A DNA stretch of 64,000 nucleotides, taken from positions 1,095,277-1,159,276 of the forward strand of contig VUYV01000148.1 in the NCBI GenBank assembly GCA_008711295.1, read 5' to 3'. Below the pieces are notes generated by a model. That model made no database searches and was not told where the DNA came from. It was given only the letters and a program-made list of their open reading frames with translations. The DNA is from Anarhynchus alexandrinus (Eukaryota; Chordata; Aves; Charadriiformes; Charadriidae). Numbering within the stretch: the first letter of the stretch is position 1; each line of letters begins with the position of its first letter. The position numbers and the translations under genes were made by a program. This document shows positions 46,112 through 59,700 of this stretch, piece by piece.

Positions 46112-49100
46112 GTGAGCCGCAGCTCTGACCCGCCGTGCCTCCCGCCGAGGAGGGGGCTGGGCCGGCCGGGACACCCCCCCCCCCCCTTCAGGGGCTGCCC
46201 GGTGCCGCTGGGCCCGGCTGCGGGAGGGGGGCCGCCCCCGCTGAGGGACCCACCTCCGCTGAGGGACCCACCTCCCGGGGCAGCTCCGCGGTGACAGTTC
46301 GGTGGCTGTCAGCGTCCCCCCTCCCTTCTCCCCCGCGCCGTCTCCTCCGCCGGGTCGTTGTAATTCGTTGTAAGTCCCGGTGATGAGGCGGCTGAGCCCC
46401 GCCGCGGGGGGGGTGGGGGGTGGGGGTCGTACCCGGCCCCTCTCCTCAGGGCCGGGGCTGTCCGAGGGGCTCACCGGGCCCCAGGAGGGACACCGCAGTC
46501 GGGCTCGGCACGGCGGGATACGGAGAAACTTCATAAACCAGTTTTCTCCATGTGCAGTTCCTAAAACTAAGTTGTTTTTATAATATATATATTATTTGAA
46601 TTCTGTGGGTATGTTTCAATAGTTAATCAGGATGAAGGTGTCACTGATAACTTTGCAAATCCATCCCCTCAGCCTGTTTCCCTGCTGAGTTCCCTGTGGA
46701 TCGGGGGGGGGGGCTTTGACACTTTGCTTGTAAGTATTACCGCTGCACGGCTTCTTATTATAAGACTGGGGATCAAAGTCCTTTAAACTCAAGCCAAGTG
46801 AGGTTTGAAGTATATTTAAAACGCTGAGCAGCGCGTTTTGGTTGCTTTTGTGGGTGTTTGTCACGGTGTGAGCACCTTGGGTAGCGTTCGGGTTGTTCCC
46901 TTGAAGTAGGGAGTGGCTGTATTTTTAGAGAGGGTGGGAGATATTGAAAGATAAATGACGCACTTGAAGTACCAAAAAACTCTCTGAGGGAGTGGTTCGA
47001 CATTGTCTAAAATCCTGCTGGTCTGGGCTGCCTTGGGCTGTGGCAGGGGCACCGTCGCCCGTGTGATGGGGTGCTGGGTCAGCTGAGGGGGCTGTTACCG
47101 GCAAAATTCAAACCAGTTTGGGCTGAGTGAGGCCCTGATCTGGCCCAGCACTGGAATCAGCGGCACTGCACAGTTTTGGAAAAAGGGGTGGCTTTACAGA
47201 GGTTGTGATTTAAATTGGTCACTGATACAACTTGCCATACTTCTCTTGTTTGGTCTCATAGTCGTGACACTATTTTTGAAGTGGTGCTTTGTACTGGCAG
47301 TCCCTCATGCCAGCGCTCTGGGATGTGTACTGAGCTGCTCTGGGTTTTCCAGTTACCTGAGACTCCTTTGAGACTAATGACTGATCAGCACAGAAGGACG
47401 TCGCGTTTTCCAGGAACAGTACTTTACCCAGGAATTGGATGGGTTGGCCTTCTGGACAAGGTTACACAAGTGTTTTGCAGTGGGGAGGATTAGGAAGAGA
47501 ATTGGAACTCGATGGAATGCTTTGCTGACAAAAAAAAACCCAAACAAAACACTATAGAAGGGAAGAATAGGATACAAAGCCAATTATACTAATTCATAAG
47601 GTCACTTTACACAGCAAACTATGATTATAAGCGTGAAGATAGTCCGTGATTCTGGTATTTAGTTTTGTTTTGCAGTGTTATCTAATCTAGAACAATCTCA
47701 GCTCTCTCCTTCCCCTCCTGATGTTTGCTGTGTAATCCCTGATTACGCTTTTTTTTTTTTTTTTATGGTGGACTATTTGTGACCTAACCTAGACTTAAAA
47801 ATCGTGCTTTTGAAGTCCTATTAAAACACTGTTAGTAGCAAGTCAGGTACAAAGTGCATAAGATATTTTGAAGTTTTTCTCTCATGTTGTAGCAAGCTTA
47901 GTTTTAATCAGTATCCAGGTGAGCATGGTTGGCATTTTGGCAAAAAACACAGAACACGTAGAAGCCGATCACTGCTGTTTCTGAGGGGATTTTAGAAGTT
48001 TTAGCTAATCCTCTTCATATTCTTACTTGAGTTCCTGGTCAAAGAGTACAAAGCAGTTTTTAGATGTTTCTTGTGATTTCATTTAAAAGTGCAGTTATGA
48101 GTCACATGTCGATGGTGAGACGGAGTCTGTGAATTCATGAATACACACTACTCCTAGCTGAGCGGTCATCGCTACGGGCAGTGGTTAAGAATTTGGTGCG
48201 AACAAACAAAACTCTAGCGCTAAAGGTCTCTACCGACGTAGGAGGGGGAAAACGCGTCGTGGAGTTGAAGTGAGCTCTGTGGGTAGAGTGTTGAAGCCTC
48301 GTGGCCATTAGGTTTCGGAGGTTTTAAGCAGTGGCTGCAATTTCCCCTGCCAAATTGCAGTACCAAACAGTGCGGTTATTTTCAGGTGGCTGATCAGACT
48401 GTGTGTCTGTCATCACAGTTAACAACTCTTTCTTTCCTCAGGATCATTAGTTAGCAACCTGCACTGTTTACACTAGGAAACAACTGCTATAGCTGCAACT
48501 TCTTAATTGCCGAAAAATGCACGTTAAAACTGTGAAAATTTAGATGATCTATTCTGCAAAGATAGCAACCATGTTTCTTTCTTAATTCGTAAGTTGTCTA
48601 ATGGCTTTTGTATTTTCTGTTCATGAGTCTCTTAGATCATATTGCCCCACCCTTTCCTGTAGAGGAAATTAACTCATGGTTAATTACCTCTTTGCTAATT
48701 ACACGCCTAAATGTTTAGGGTTACACATGAATCATGACTATTTCGACACTTACATGGCTCTTAAGAATTTTGTGGCATTTGGGTCAGTGGTTGCTCTTTG
48801 GAATACATACATGTTATTTTAAGGACATTTTTCCATAGGCAAAATTTGTAGTTGTTAGAGACCTTAACCCAATCCCATCCTTCCACTCCCTCAGTTTTGA
48901 TGCACTTTCTAGTCTCCCTTGTAAATTTATTTTCAATAACTAAAGTTGCATGTGGTTTTAGGTAGAACTTGCCACTCTCTTGAACTGATGTGAAGCATGG
49001 TGTGCTATTCTGGCACCAGTAAAATGTAAACCAGCAACTGGTTTACATATATATATAATATAAGAATGGTGTGTTTGGAGACTTCCCCAGTTTTTCTTCT

Positions 49101-52100
49101 TTTCCTGCTCTAAAATCCCATGCCTGGGGACGGCCATTAATGACCAGACAGCTGCAGTGAGTGATCCTGCGTGAGACATTGTGAACACTCTTTGGAGCAC
49201 TTTGATATTTTTAATGAGAAGAATTAATGCAAGTTGTTCATTAAATGCTATGAAGACTTAAACTTGAAGAGCCAAATCATATTCGCTTCTGTCCAGTGAA
49301 AAGGCTGGTGGAGGCTGTTGCTAAGAGTTGTGCCAAGATTTTTTTTAAGACTGTTGATTTCAGGGAGTAAGGTAAAGAGATAAGAAAAACACACCCTTCC
49401 CCAGCCCCAAACAAAACCAACCCAAAACAAAACCAGAAGAAAGTATTCAGATGTCAGAAGACAGGGTTGGTGGTTTTTTTTGTGGTCAAAAGTGTGGAGG
49501 CTTCCCAGAAGACAAAGGCAGTTCCATACTTTAGTGTCAGCCTGCCTGTTTCGAGTCTGTTACGTGAAGTCTTTTCCTGTCTTTAGATGCGTTTAATGAC
49601 CTTTGGTACCAATATGGAAACTCGTTTACAAAGCCACTGCTTTCATTTCCAGAATTGGCATGCAGAGTTATTTAGAAACTGTTTTTCATAGCCTGTAATA
49701 ATTATAAATTGACTTGCAGTTACCTCTTGCTAAAGGAGTTTATAGATTGTTTATATGATACCCTTTTCTACTCAGCTTTGGTATGTGAGCTTTTTCAACC
49801 AGCTCTTCCATCAGTGGTGACCTAAACAATCCAGGACTAATAAATAGTGTATGAAGAAGTCAGTATCTTGTCGTTGTGGCAGCGATGCAGTCTGCATTGG
49901 CAGTAAAGGTCTGCTGGGTCCCTGGGAAGTAAGGTAGGTACACGTTAGAAGGTGGTGGTGTCTGAACTCATGATAAATCTATAACACTTCTAAACGTTAT
50001 TTCGCAGTGCTTTCCCTGAAGCCAAAGCTGTGTCTGAAGTCCTCGGAAGCCCTAATGTGTTATGAAAAATTATCTTAGGTTTATTGCTGGAAGGAATGTG
50101 TTACGTAAGTGCAGTCTCTTTCATGTGTGCATTAAATCAGCCCTTCGTGACAGATCCTGTTTTGATGAAAGGAGCCCCTTTTCCATATTACATAAAAGCT
50201 AAGAATGCACTTGCTCTTTACTGTGACTATGATACCTGCTTCAATAAGTTTACTATGAATTTTTCCAGCTATTTTGTAATCTGGTCTGTGTGAAAATTAC
50301 GATACAGTCTTTTGCTGTTGTTGACAGCTTTGAGTCTGATACGAAAGGTACAATGCCTTAGAGCAGTAATTGCTGCTACTTCAGTCCCCATAGCAGAATA
50401 CTGACAAAAATGGCCTAAGAACGTATGGACTTACAATTGGAGGAGAAAGCAACTTTTGGAAACTTAGAGCTGGTTTTGTGCTTTATGTAACTGGCCTGCA
50501 TTATCAAGATACCACATCTGATCATCAGGTGTTGGCAAACTTTTGAGCTTTCTTCTTATCTCCTAGTTTTAATTGTGCAATAGCACTGGTTATGAAGGCT
50601 TTATCTTTAGTCCCATGGGAATGTAATGGAAGATCAGCAGAGAAAAAAGTAGTAAAATAGTATCTGGTTGCCTAATTCTGTGTCAGTGCGATCTGGTTAG
50701 TTCTACACTGATGTTGGTGAACTTCACTGTCTTTTTATATGAGCAGTCAAGATGCCAGCGGACAGACGTCCGGCCTGATGGACCGGACCCGTGCAGGAAT
50801 GTGGGCATCTCAGGTGGGACGTAAGCAAGGAGTTGCTGCCTGAGCTTTGGTGACTGTTGTAGATCGCGTTCTGGTGTCTGTGGCTGTTTCCCAGTGGTGT
50901 GTAGGGAATGAAGATTGTAGATTGCAGTCTGCAACTGTTGTCTGAAGACTAAATGCTTTGATGCAATCCCTTTGTAGATTTAGATGTATCCTTATTGTTT
51001 CCCATGAGAAACTTGGGCTCCTGAGACCTGAAACTGAAAATCCTTGAAAACTAGAATATGGGTTTTACTAAGCACATGCATTCAATGAATACTGTCCTAC
51101 TTCAGGTCAATGGAGAACATTTCTTAAAACCTTTCCTCTTTCCTTCACTCTCCCCTGACATGCCCCCCCCCCCACTTCCCCTTTTTCACCCCCCAAGCGA
51201 TCTTAATACTTTGGTTCTTTTTCTCTGATAACACTTGTAACAAAATGCGTGTTTCCTGTGTCTTAACTCTTTCTGTGTTTTCTTTAGTAAATCTTCAAAG
51301 GCGGATTGAAGTATGTGACTTGGGGAAAGTGATGTGGCTGTAGGCCAGCAGTATTTTGCAGAAAAGTTGGTTTTTCTGGTTTTGGCTCAGCTGTCTGCTT
51401 CTGTGGCTGTGGTAACCGAAACCCTGTACTGTTTGCACATACGTTTTCAGTTGCAGCTTTGACAGAGTCACAGAGGAACTGCTGGGCAGACAGCTGGTTT
51501 ATCCATTCTAAGAAAATTATGTGAATTTCCATTTTCTGAAGTACGAGCTGTGGTTTATTGGATATTCTTCTTGGATGGCAAACTTGACAGGAAAAATCTG
51601 GGGGTGTGAGCAAGAGACCGGAAACCTCTGAGTTGGTATTGCACTTCTTAAAAAGTATCTGCTCTAAGTAAACGGGCGCTCAAAATACTACTGAATGAAA
51701 AGAAAAAATTTTAGATGAGTCTGGGTACAACAAGAAAAATGTTGATAGGAAGATGTATTCGAGAGCTTCAGAATTAATTGCATTAAAGCAAGTAAAAAAC
51801 TAATTTTGAATTAAACCACAGTGTTGTTTTTTTTCCCTACATGCTAGACATCGTAACAAAACTAAATATTCTAAGATGCTTATGAAAAAGCTACAGAAGG
51901 AGATCTGATCTGTCGTTAGAGACCTTTGATGCACAATTCTTCAAATATATCTAACGTAACGTGTGTCATATGCCTCATCTGCCAATGACGCACAAGTATT
52001 TTGTATGTTGTTGGTATCGGTGCAGTTCAGAGAAGAAGGCTGTACATGTAGAACAGCATGGCGAGGCGCAGCCATGGGCAGCTGATGCTCGGAGTTAGTG

Positions 52101-55100
52101 TGCTGCCAGGCCGGGGGGGTACCGGCCCGGGAATGCACGTGGCAGTAAGACAAGGAGCTCTTTGGTCCTCTGTTAGCTGTGGTACAAATACGCTGATTGC
52201 CAGCAATGCGACAGCTTTCCATGTTGTAATTGTCCAGAATAAATCCACTTTTGCAGCTGTGATGTAACAGCACGTGTTAGCAGTGATCCTCTAAGGAACG
52301 ACACAGACGATGTGTAAGGTGGGGTTTACAGATTGGGATCGCAGAAAGGGGTTGGGTGTTTTCTGTTTTTCTGTTTCAGAGGAAAATAGGAGGGAAGAAG
52401 CTTTTACTTGCAAATAAGTAACAAGGGGAAAGGGGTTTTATAAATTAATAACTAAGTCTAAGAGCCTGTTCTTTTTCTAAACTTTTCAAAGGGGTGAACT
52501 AATTACCACAGATATTAACCATTGATGAGGTCTAGTACTGGTACAGAAATGCTTAGAAGAAGATTCTGTATCATGGTATTTATGAGGGACTATGTAAGAA
52601 GGTGACATTTCTGCTTTCCCTGACGATATACACAGCAGAACTGTTTGAAGCACTTACCGAGCAAAGCGACATATGAGTATACTTTAGAAATTACAGGCGT
52701 TTGCTGGGTGGGAGACACGGTGCTTCTTGCAGTTCTTGAGAAGTGTTTTAATTGGGATACAGGAGATGTGAAAAGGATGTTTGGTGCAGTGCACCTCTCC
52801 AGATTGTACTGGTTAATTTTATTTATGATCTTCTGGTACTTTACTGTCATTCTTGATTAGATGATTTTTTTTTTTTTTTCCAATGTGGAAGTTTACCTTC
52901 CTTACTATTGTTTTGCCGACTTCTCAGCAGTCAGGCCGTATGGAAGCTGTTCAGCGTTGCCTACCTCTCCAACCCCAGAAAAACAATAAATTTGTTCATT
53001 CTTTTCTATTATATTACTCAGAAATGAGCTTTGAAAAGTTCATGCATTCAGGGTGGGAATGAAAATAAAATGTCTGACCAAGCAAAGTAAGAGGTGTGAC
53101 TTTGCAAATACATTGAGGAGTTGATCTTTGAATAAAGAATTGTATACCTTTAGCTGGAGGGGGAGGGAGAGAAGGGAAGAAAGAAAGCGGGGGGAAGCAT
53201 TTTGAACACTTAAAAGTTCCAAGGAGACATTTTTAGGAATGAAGGAACATAAAATACAGTTATTTAGTTGCAGAAAGTTCACTTGAGATGGATTTTTCAT
53301 ATTCAGTTTATTAAAACTTGAGTTATTCCATTCATTAAAATGTAAATGCCAACCTGCAAAAATTGGCTGTGAAACTTTTTTTTTTAATGGCTGTATGTCT
53401 TTAAAGGGAGCAGAAAGCCTCTGCTTTAAGTGCAGCATGTGATTTCTTCATATTGATTCAGGGTGACCTCTTTTGTCCCTGGACCTGAAACTGATGCAAC
53501 TGCAATCGAAAATACTTGAAGGGGAGGAATCGGAACAGCTTGCTTTCTAGTGGCTCGGCTTTGCAGCTGTTTACAAACCTATCCCCAAAGAATGCAAAAA
53601 AAAAGAATTAATCTTGCTACTAAGAGACCTGCTTTGCTTACTCCAGGGAAAGCTGCTGAACTTTGACACTAAACAGAACCTTATTTTTAGTTCTAATGTA
53701 CACAAAGGGCTAGCAGGATGCCAAAGGTAATTGTGGCGCTCGTATGTGGTTAAAGCTCTGTGGATACAGAAAGCTAATTTTTGTGTGTGGGTATAGAGAT
53801 AGTGAAAGTGCACAACCAGCATAGAAAGTGAGTTTGCTGTTAAGCTTTCAGAAAGCAAGATGTTGATGTGGGATAGAAGGAAGGTCATGTATTTCATTCT
53901 ACTCCGTTAGTTTTCAAAAAATCCGAGTGTCCGAAGCACGGTGCTTTTGCATAAGAACAGCAAACACCTGAGTTCATGAAACCGGCCTACAGACGGCGAT
54001 TGCAAAACTGTTGTAACTTACGCCACGGTAGTGGGTGATGGGATCAGGGACGTTATTTCCTTGGGTGGTAGGGGTCAGCATAAAATTTCTCTGAAGTTTG
54101 TGTTATGAAAATGTTTTTATCTCCTGTGTCTTTGTAGCTCCCTTTATTTTACAATGAAAACATTCAGACTGATCAGCTTTACCATTAATGGCAATATTGA
54201 AAATTTTATGCATGGTGTTTTTTTTTCTACTACAGGCACCTGCAATAGAGGTCTCTAATCAAAATGCTGCTGCAGCTTTTGTTTTTAGGAAGCGGTCTTG
54301 AAACTGGCTCACGAGCAACTGAAGAGTTTCAAGCTTTTGCTTCCCTATTCTTTTCAGAATTGGTGGTAAAGGGCATGTGTGATGCCCTGAGAATGGGCTG
54401 TGTTTCCAAATACTGCCCACGTGCAATTTCCATCCCAGGCTGTGCAGCTGATGGACATTTGATGCTTAATTTCTGGTCTGCTACATAGATTGTCGGTCAG
54501 CAGATCTATGTACTGTTATAGTCAACATAAAGACCTTACTTGAGGAATCAGAAAATGAAGATAGTACAGAAACCAAAAGATTTTTGTGAAGGCAGTGTAT
54601 TTATTTTCTTCTGTTAATTTGTCCATATGGGAATGAAATAAAGCACTCTCAAATATTTAAAATCTAGTTATTTTTTAAATTTTGCTTTGCAGAACCATAT
54701 TAATGTCTGTTTAACTGTCAGACATTTCTGTGGGAAAGAAAAGAGTATTCAACTGCTCTGTCTAGATAAATGAGAAGATGTGTCTTTATAAATGATGCCA
54801 TTAAGAAACTGATTCCTGTAATATACAGGTCTCTACAATGAAACTATTTTTAGATTTATTTTTTTTTTTAGAAACTCATTATTTCTTTCAAAGATAGAAA
54901 AGCTGTTAGTGGAAGGAGCCTTAATACTTACATAGATAAGATGGAATATTTAATTTGTTCCCCCCCTAAGAGAAAATCATGTGTTTCCCGTTACTTTACT
55001 TAAAATAACTTGTTTAGATTAATGGGAAATGTTAAACATTATCAGTCTTTTAAAATGGTTGATCTTATATATTCAACTTGGAACAAAATAGATGTTACTT

Positions 55101-56569
55101 CCTATGGTAGAAACTGTCTTTGGTAATGACAGTTGTGCGTATGACATCTGTTTCCCTGGATGACCCAGAGAAGAGTTTGGGGCTCTTCCTGAGACTGTTG
55201 AGTGCAAGAGCTTCCAGCTTTGCTGAGCAGAAGCATGAACAACCAGAGATCCAGATTCCTCAAACATATGAATTTAGGAGTCATTATGAATCTCAGGGAA
55301 AAACAAGATTACTCTGGCAGTTACTGACGTTCTTTAAGAAAGTCACTTTTCAGCTTGCTTTCTATACATTGCATCTCGATGCGTGCTCTGTTTTCCTTGT
55401 GTGATCTTAAGTAGTGTTCTGGAGGGGAGGGCAGCGTCTTCAAGCTGCGGGGCAGTGTTGGTTTAAAAATCTTCTGGTTTTCCCGTTAGAGGAAGGAAGT
55501 CCTAGGGACGCCTTTGGTTGTGAATATGAGAGCAAGAAACCGAATTGCTAAGGTGCTTGCTCAGCTTATGCAAAGCACTCTCTGCTGAGGATCACGGGAA
55601 GAAAAAGGGGCTGGATTTGGTGACCAAGACCTGCTTTCCAGTGCCTTGCTGTGATATTTCTAGTGTCTGTGTATGTCAATATTGCAATTCAAATGTCAAT
55701 GTTTTATATGCAGACCTTAAACTTGCTAGTGTAGGTGATCCTGTGCTGCTTTTCTCTTAAAATGAATGCAGTGTTTAGAATTAGAAGTAGTTGAAATGCC
55801 CCTGGGAGCAAGCTGGCATGTGGGATGGTTTCTGTCAAGCAAAAAAGGAAAGGGGAGGGCTGGATCGTTGAAGACTCTGCATAGTGGTGGTGTAGGCATG
55901 AAAATAAATCTTTTTGTTGCAGTCACTATGTATAAATTCTGTAGAGCTGTGCTTTATACAGATGCCCAATTTAACTCTGAAGTAACTTGCGTACTAAAGG
56001 AAATGGAGGTTCACCTCATCCATGTTAATGCACCTTGCTGAGTTTGCTCTGATACTTCACTGTGCTGCGATGACACATTCTTTGAGGCTAGAGATACGTT
56101 ATCTAAAGTCTCACTAGGGAGATTCTTTGCAGAGACGGGCTCAGCCCGAATACAAACCTATTTACATTTTGTCTCTTACTCAGTTTGCGTATCTTTGGTG
56201 GTCACTGTAACTTTCTGTATTTCTTTTTTCCTCCGTTGCTTTGTGCCTCTTGGAACAGCGTGCTGGTGAGATCAGAGAACTGTGCCTTTTTCCACATGTG
56301 TACGCAGCTCCATGGCTGGTGCTGCTGGTCTGCTTTCCAGGCCAGCTGTCTAGTACTGTTCGCAGGTCAAAGCTATGCAAACATATGCTAATGCTGCAGT
56401 TGGCTTTCGGGGCTGCATGGTTGTATAACTGTGCCCTTTATTTTGTTACTATGGAACTATTCAATAATTAAAACAGGTGACTTCGTTCTAAAAGACAAGC
56501 CTTCAAAAGAAATTATTTCTAGCAGGCTGTTATCATGTTTCTATCTTTAACCCTTTTCTTTTTAAACAG
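46112..56569 (+). other. RABGEF1: RABGEF1 first intron
   Basis: GTGAGC donor to TTTTTAAACAG acceptor. No exon with supported splice sites was found. The first 400 bases belong to the CpG island; the rest is AT-rich with C homopolymers (for example 51164-51175). Confidence 0.75.
46238..46273. repeat. Perfect 18-bp tandem duplication
   Basis: CCGCTGAGGGACCCACCT is repeated twice without a mismatch (46238-46255, 46256-46273), just inside the first RABGEF1 intron and within the CpG island. It is recent, or kept identical. Confidence 0.95.
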
Positions 56570-56755
56570 GAAGAAAATGAACCTGAAATCTGAACGCAGA
56601 GGAATTCACGTTGATCAGTCAGAGCTACTGTGCAAGAAGGGATGTGGTTACTATGGCAATCCTGCTTGGCAGGGATTTTGCTCCAAGTGCTGGAGAGAGG
56701 AATACCATAAGGCCAGGCAGAAACAGATTCAAGAGGATTGGGAGCTGGCAGAGCG
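56570..56755 (+). CDS. RABGEF1: RABGEF1 first coding exon: codons 1-59 plus 2 nt
   Basis: Acceptor TTTTTAAACAG, then GAAGAAA before ATG at 56577 and donor GCGG|TAAAG read as CG|GTAAAG at 56756. Encodes the A20 zinc finger and the start of the MIU helix. The seven bases before ATG keep any phase-2 upstream exon in frame, with Lys-Lys before Met. Confidence 0.95.
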
Positions 56756-59700
56756 GTAAAGAGCCCTCTTTATTCCTTCATGTTTTACAGTAGGGTGACT
56801 TCACTAAATGCTATTCCTGTTTCCTATTTTCTAGTCCTATTTGCTCTGGCTCAGTTGCATCATAAGTTCTCAAATTTGACCTTTTCAGCAGGAATTAAAA
56901 TCTTCCTTTTGATGCAAAGATGAATATTTATGGCATTCTAATTTAAGAGGTTTCAAAAGAAAGTCTCTGAAGTAACAAATGTAAACACCCCCCCAACTCT
57001 CAACAAATACTTTGACCTAATTTGCATACTGAAATCTGTAATTCTAACTAGCAGTTGGAAGGGTGAAAGTGACAACTTTGATTAAAATACCTCTGCCTCT
57101 GGAGACACAGTTATTGTCTTGAATATAGCCAGCACAATGGTTTTACGTTTCAGCTACTGATTTAAAAAATTGGGTCTGTGGTCATTCTTTTAAACTGCAG
57201 GGTTAAGCCCAAAAGCATCAAAGCTTTAGCTTTAAAAATTCAGGTAATTTTTCTAAGCATGCATTTTCTGCAAAGCAGTCTAGTTTTCCTAGTGTGATAA
57301 ATGCTTGACCCTGAAAATGGGTGTTGGAGGCAATCTATGCTTGAGTGAGAAAATAAGAGCAGGTACGACTGCTTTTCCTTGGGTTTGGGTAGGAAGCAAA
57401 AGCATTACTCACTGCCTGAGAAACTGCAAAGCATCCTGTTTTGTACCACAGCTGTCCTTTGTGTCATTTCCAGGTGTGAGTTACATGACATCCACTCAGA
57501 ATTAACTGTTTCAGGATTAGGTGAATTCTTGAGATGGAGGAGCATCTAGCTGTGTATTAGGAGTTGATTGGCAGTTGACTTCAGCTGGCCAAAATGTTTG
57601 TTCATATGGACACAGATTCTCTACATAAGCTTACCTTAATGCATTAGTGGCATATGCCAGAACTCTAGGAAAAAGTACAAATGCCTGAGAGAGATGTGTG
57701 CACTTGAGTTTGGAACCCTTCGGTGAACTTGAGTTACCTAGTGATACATTAACCAAGGTCATTGGGGGGATAAAAAAAAAAAAAAGGCATTAAGTGCAGT
57801 GTTCACATCAGCCTGCCTGAAGAAGGTGACATCTGTGGAAGCTCTCTGAACTTGAGTTGGGTCCAAACTGATGGTGATAGTTTGGAAGCCCAAAGTTTTC
57901 TGATATCTGACTACCCTAGACCCCCTTACCTTAGGCCTTGAAGTACTTTGTTTGTTTTTAAAGTTCTCCTTACTGTGTGGCACTGGAAAAGAGTAACTGC
58001 AAAGAAAGGTAGAAAGAAGTGCTTGAAACCTTTTCTAGCCTCATCAGGAAGTGGCAGGTAAGCTGTTGAGTACAGTACAGGGGACGTGGCACTTGTTCCT
58101 CTGCCGTAAATTTGGCTGAAACAGTTAGTAAGGACTTCAGTATTACTAGAGCAGATAGTTATGCTGTCAGTCTTATAACATGTACGTACAATAAAATGGG
58201 GCATTTAAGGAATTCTTTAATAAGTAACTGTTCAGTGGGGAGATGCTAAAGGAGCAGATAAGCTGTGATTGTTGCCGGTAGTGAACAGAAAGTCTCGACA
58301 GCACAGATAAGGCACAATTCCTGCCTCAAGAGATTACAAAGGCAATACCACTTACGGTCCATCCTGAGCTGGATGGATGTTTAAAGAAAATTGTTCAACC
58401 TTTTAGCATCTCGAAGAGCGATATAATTTAATCCAGTTTAATCCTCCTGCACAGGAAGCAAAGTAGCTGTTGAAGGATGAGCATGTTTGCCCCCCCCCAC
58501 CCCTCCGCCCTTTGTACACGTAGATTAAAGGATGGGCTTGGTCTTTGCAAAGCACCCATCAGTGTTGCAATGAAGTGGCTTGCCTCATTCATTCAAGCAA
58601 GCACATGTATTACCAAGACTTGGAAAACAAATTATGACAACAATAATCTGTTTCCCAGAATATTTCTGAGGTTGTGACAGGGTATTTCACTTGCTCAGCT
58701 GCGAGCCGTGGTTTTCATCTTCAATAAGGTGGTAAAGGATTGCCTGTGGTAATAGGATATGAAACAGAACAGGATGCAGGGAGGAAGGCAACTGAATTGA
58801 TTATTGGAAGTGCTCTCACAGTTTTTCCCTTCACTTTTACCTTTGTAGAATTTAGGGCTGTGACATGAGGGGAAGGTGACCGTGATTATACTTCAGTCTC
58901 CTCCCTTTTGACCTTACTATTTAATCCTCCCTGGCCATCTTAAGCTTTCCCTCACTTTCACCCTTACAACATGGAAAGAGTGGACTTAATGTAATGGAGG
59001 GAGATGTGGTAGGAAGCAAGAAATGAAGATGGGCATAGGGGAGAATTAGCATATCAAGTGAATAATTAATTTATTGCACAGGAAATTAGTTTATTTGTGC
59101 TGATTTTAAGCACTTAAATTAGACCTACATTTTTCTACTTCCAGGCTTCAGCGTGAGGAGGAAGAAGCGTATGCCAGTAGTCAGAGTACCCAAGGGGCAC
59201 AGTCACTGACCTTTTCAAAATTTGAAGAAAAGAAAACCAATGAGAAAACACGAAAGGTCACTACTGTGAAGAAGTTCTTCACTGCTTCTTCCAGAACAGG
59301 AGCTAAGAAGGGTAACTTTCTCCTTTGCATTTAATGGTTCTGTACAATGTGTTAAGTTGTATTTTTGATAGATGTATTGTACTAAAAGGCAGAGTAATGG
59401 TCTGTGACTTGACTTTAGAAACAACAATGATGCTTCTGGAGAGCGATACGTGAAGTCCCACAGAAAAACGTGAGCTTTTGGGTGATGCCAAACAATCTTT
59501 TAAATAGAACAGCGCACTTCTAAACCTGTGGCCATGTTTGTGTGAGTTATACAGGAATTCTTCCACTAGAGTGTAGTACAAACATATTCCTCCTGGTGGT
59601 CTGCCACTGCACTGCTGAGTGGAATTATCTTGTTCATATGACAGAAATTCTTGCTAGATTCATGAGTCAACCATAGTGTGATACTGTGGTTCAGGACTTG

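Larger units (their letters stand above)
45730..46540 (+). promoter_or_regulatory. RABGEF1: RABGEF1 CpG-island promoter
   Basis: About 0.8 kb of very GC- and CpG-rich DNA. It contains an ETS/GABPA-type site CCGGAAGTG at 45984-45992 overlapping a TGACG half-CRE, a second palindromic TTCCGGAAGG at 45964-45973, and a YY1-like GCCGCCATGGCC at 45919-45930. These are typical of housekeeping start regions. The next gene on this strand is RABGEF1, and a + strand donor lies at 46112. No reverse-strand gene is visible, although open frames exist there because GC-rich DNA lacks stops. Confidence 0.8.

Noticed and set aside
45514..46534. Several long open frames on both strands in the RABGEF1 CpG island
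   Set aside because: Same compositional artefact: overlapping frames on opposite strands with Gly/Pro/Arg-rich content and no recognisable protein.
53040..53438. 132-residue reverse-strand frame in RABGEF1 intron 1
   Set aside because: Intronic, unremarkable composition, no start context or domain; consistent with a chance frame.
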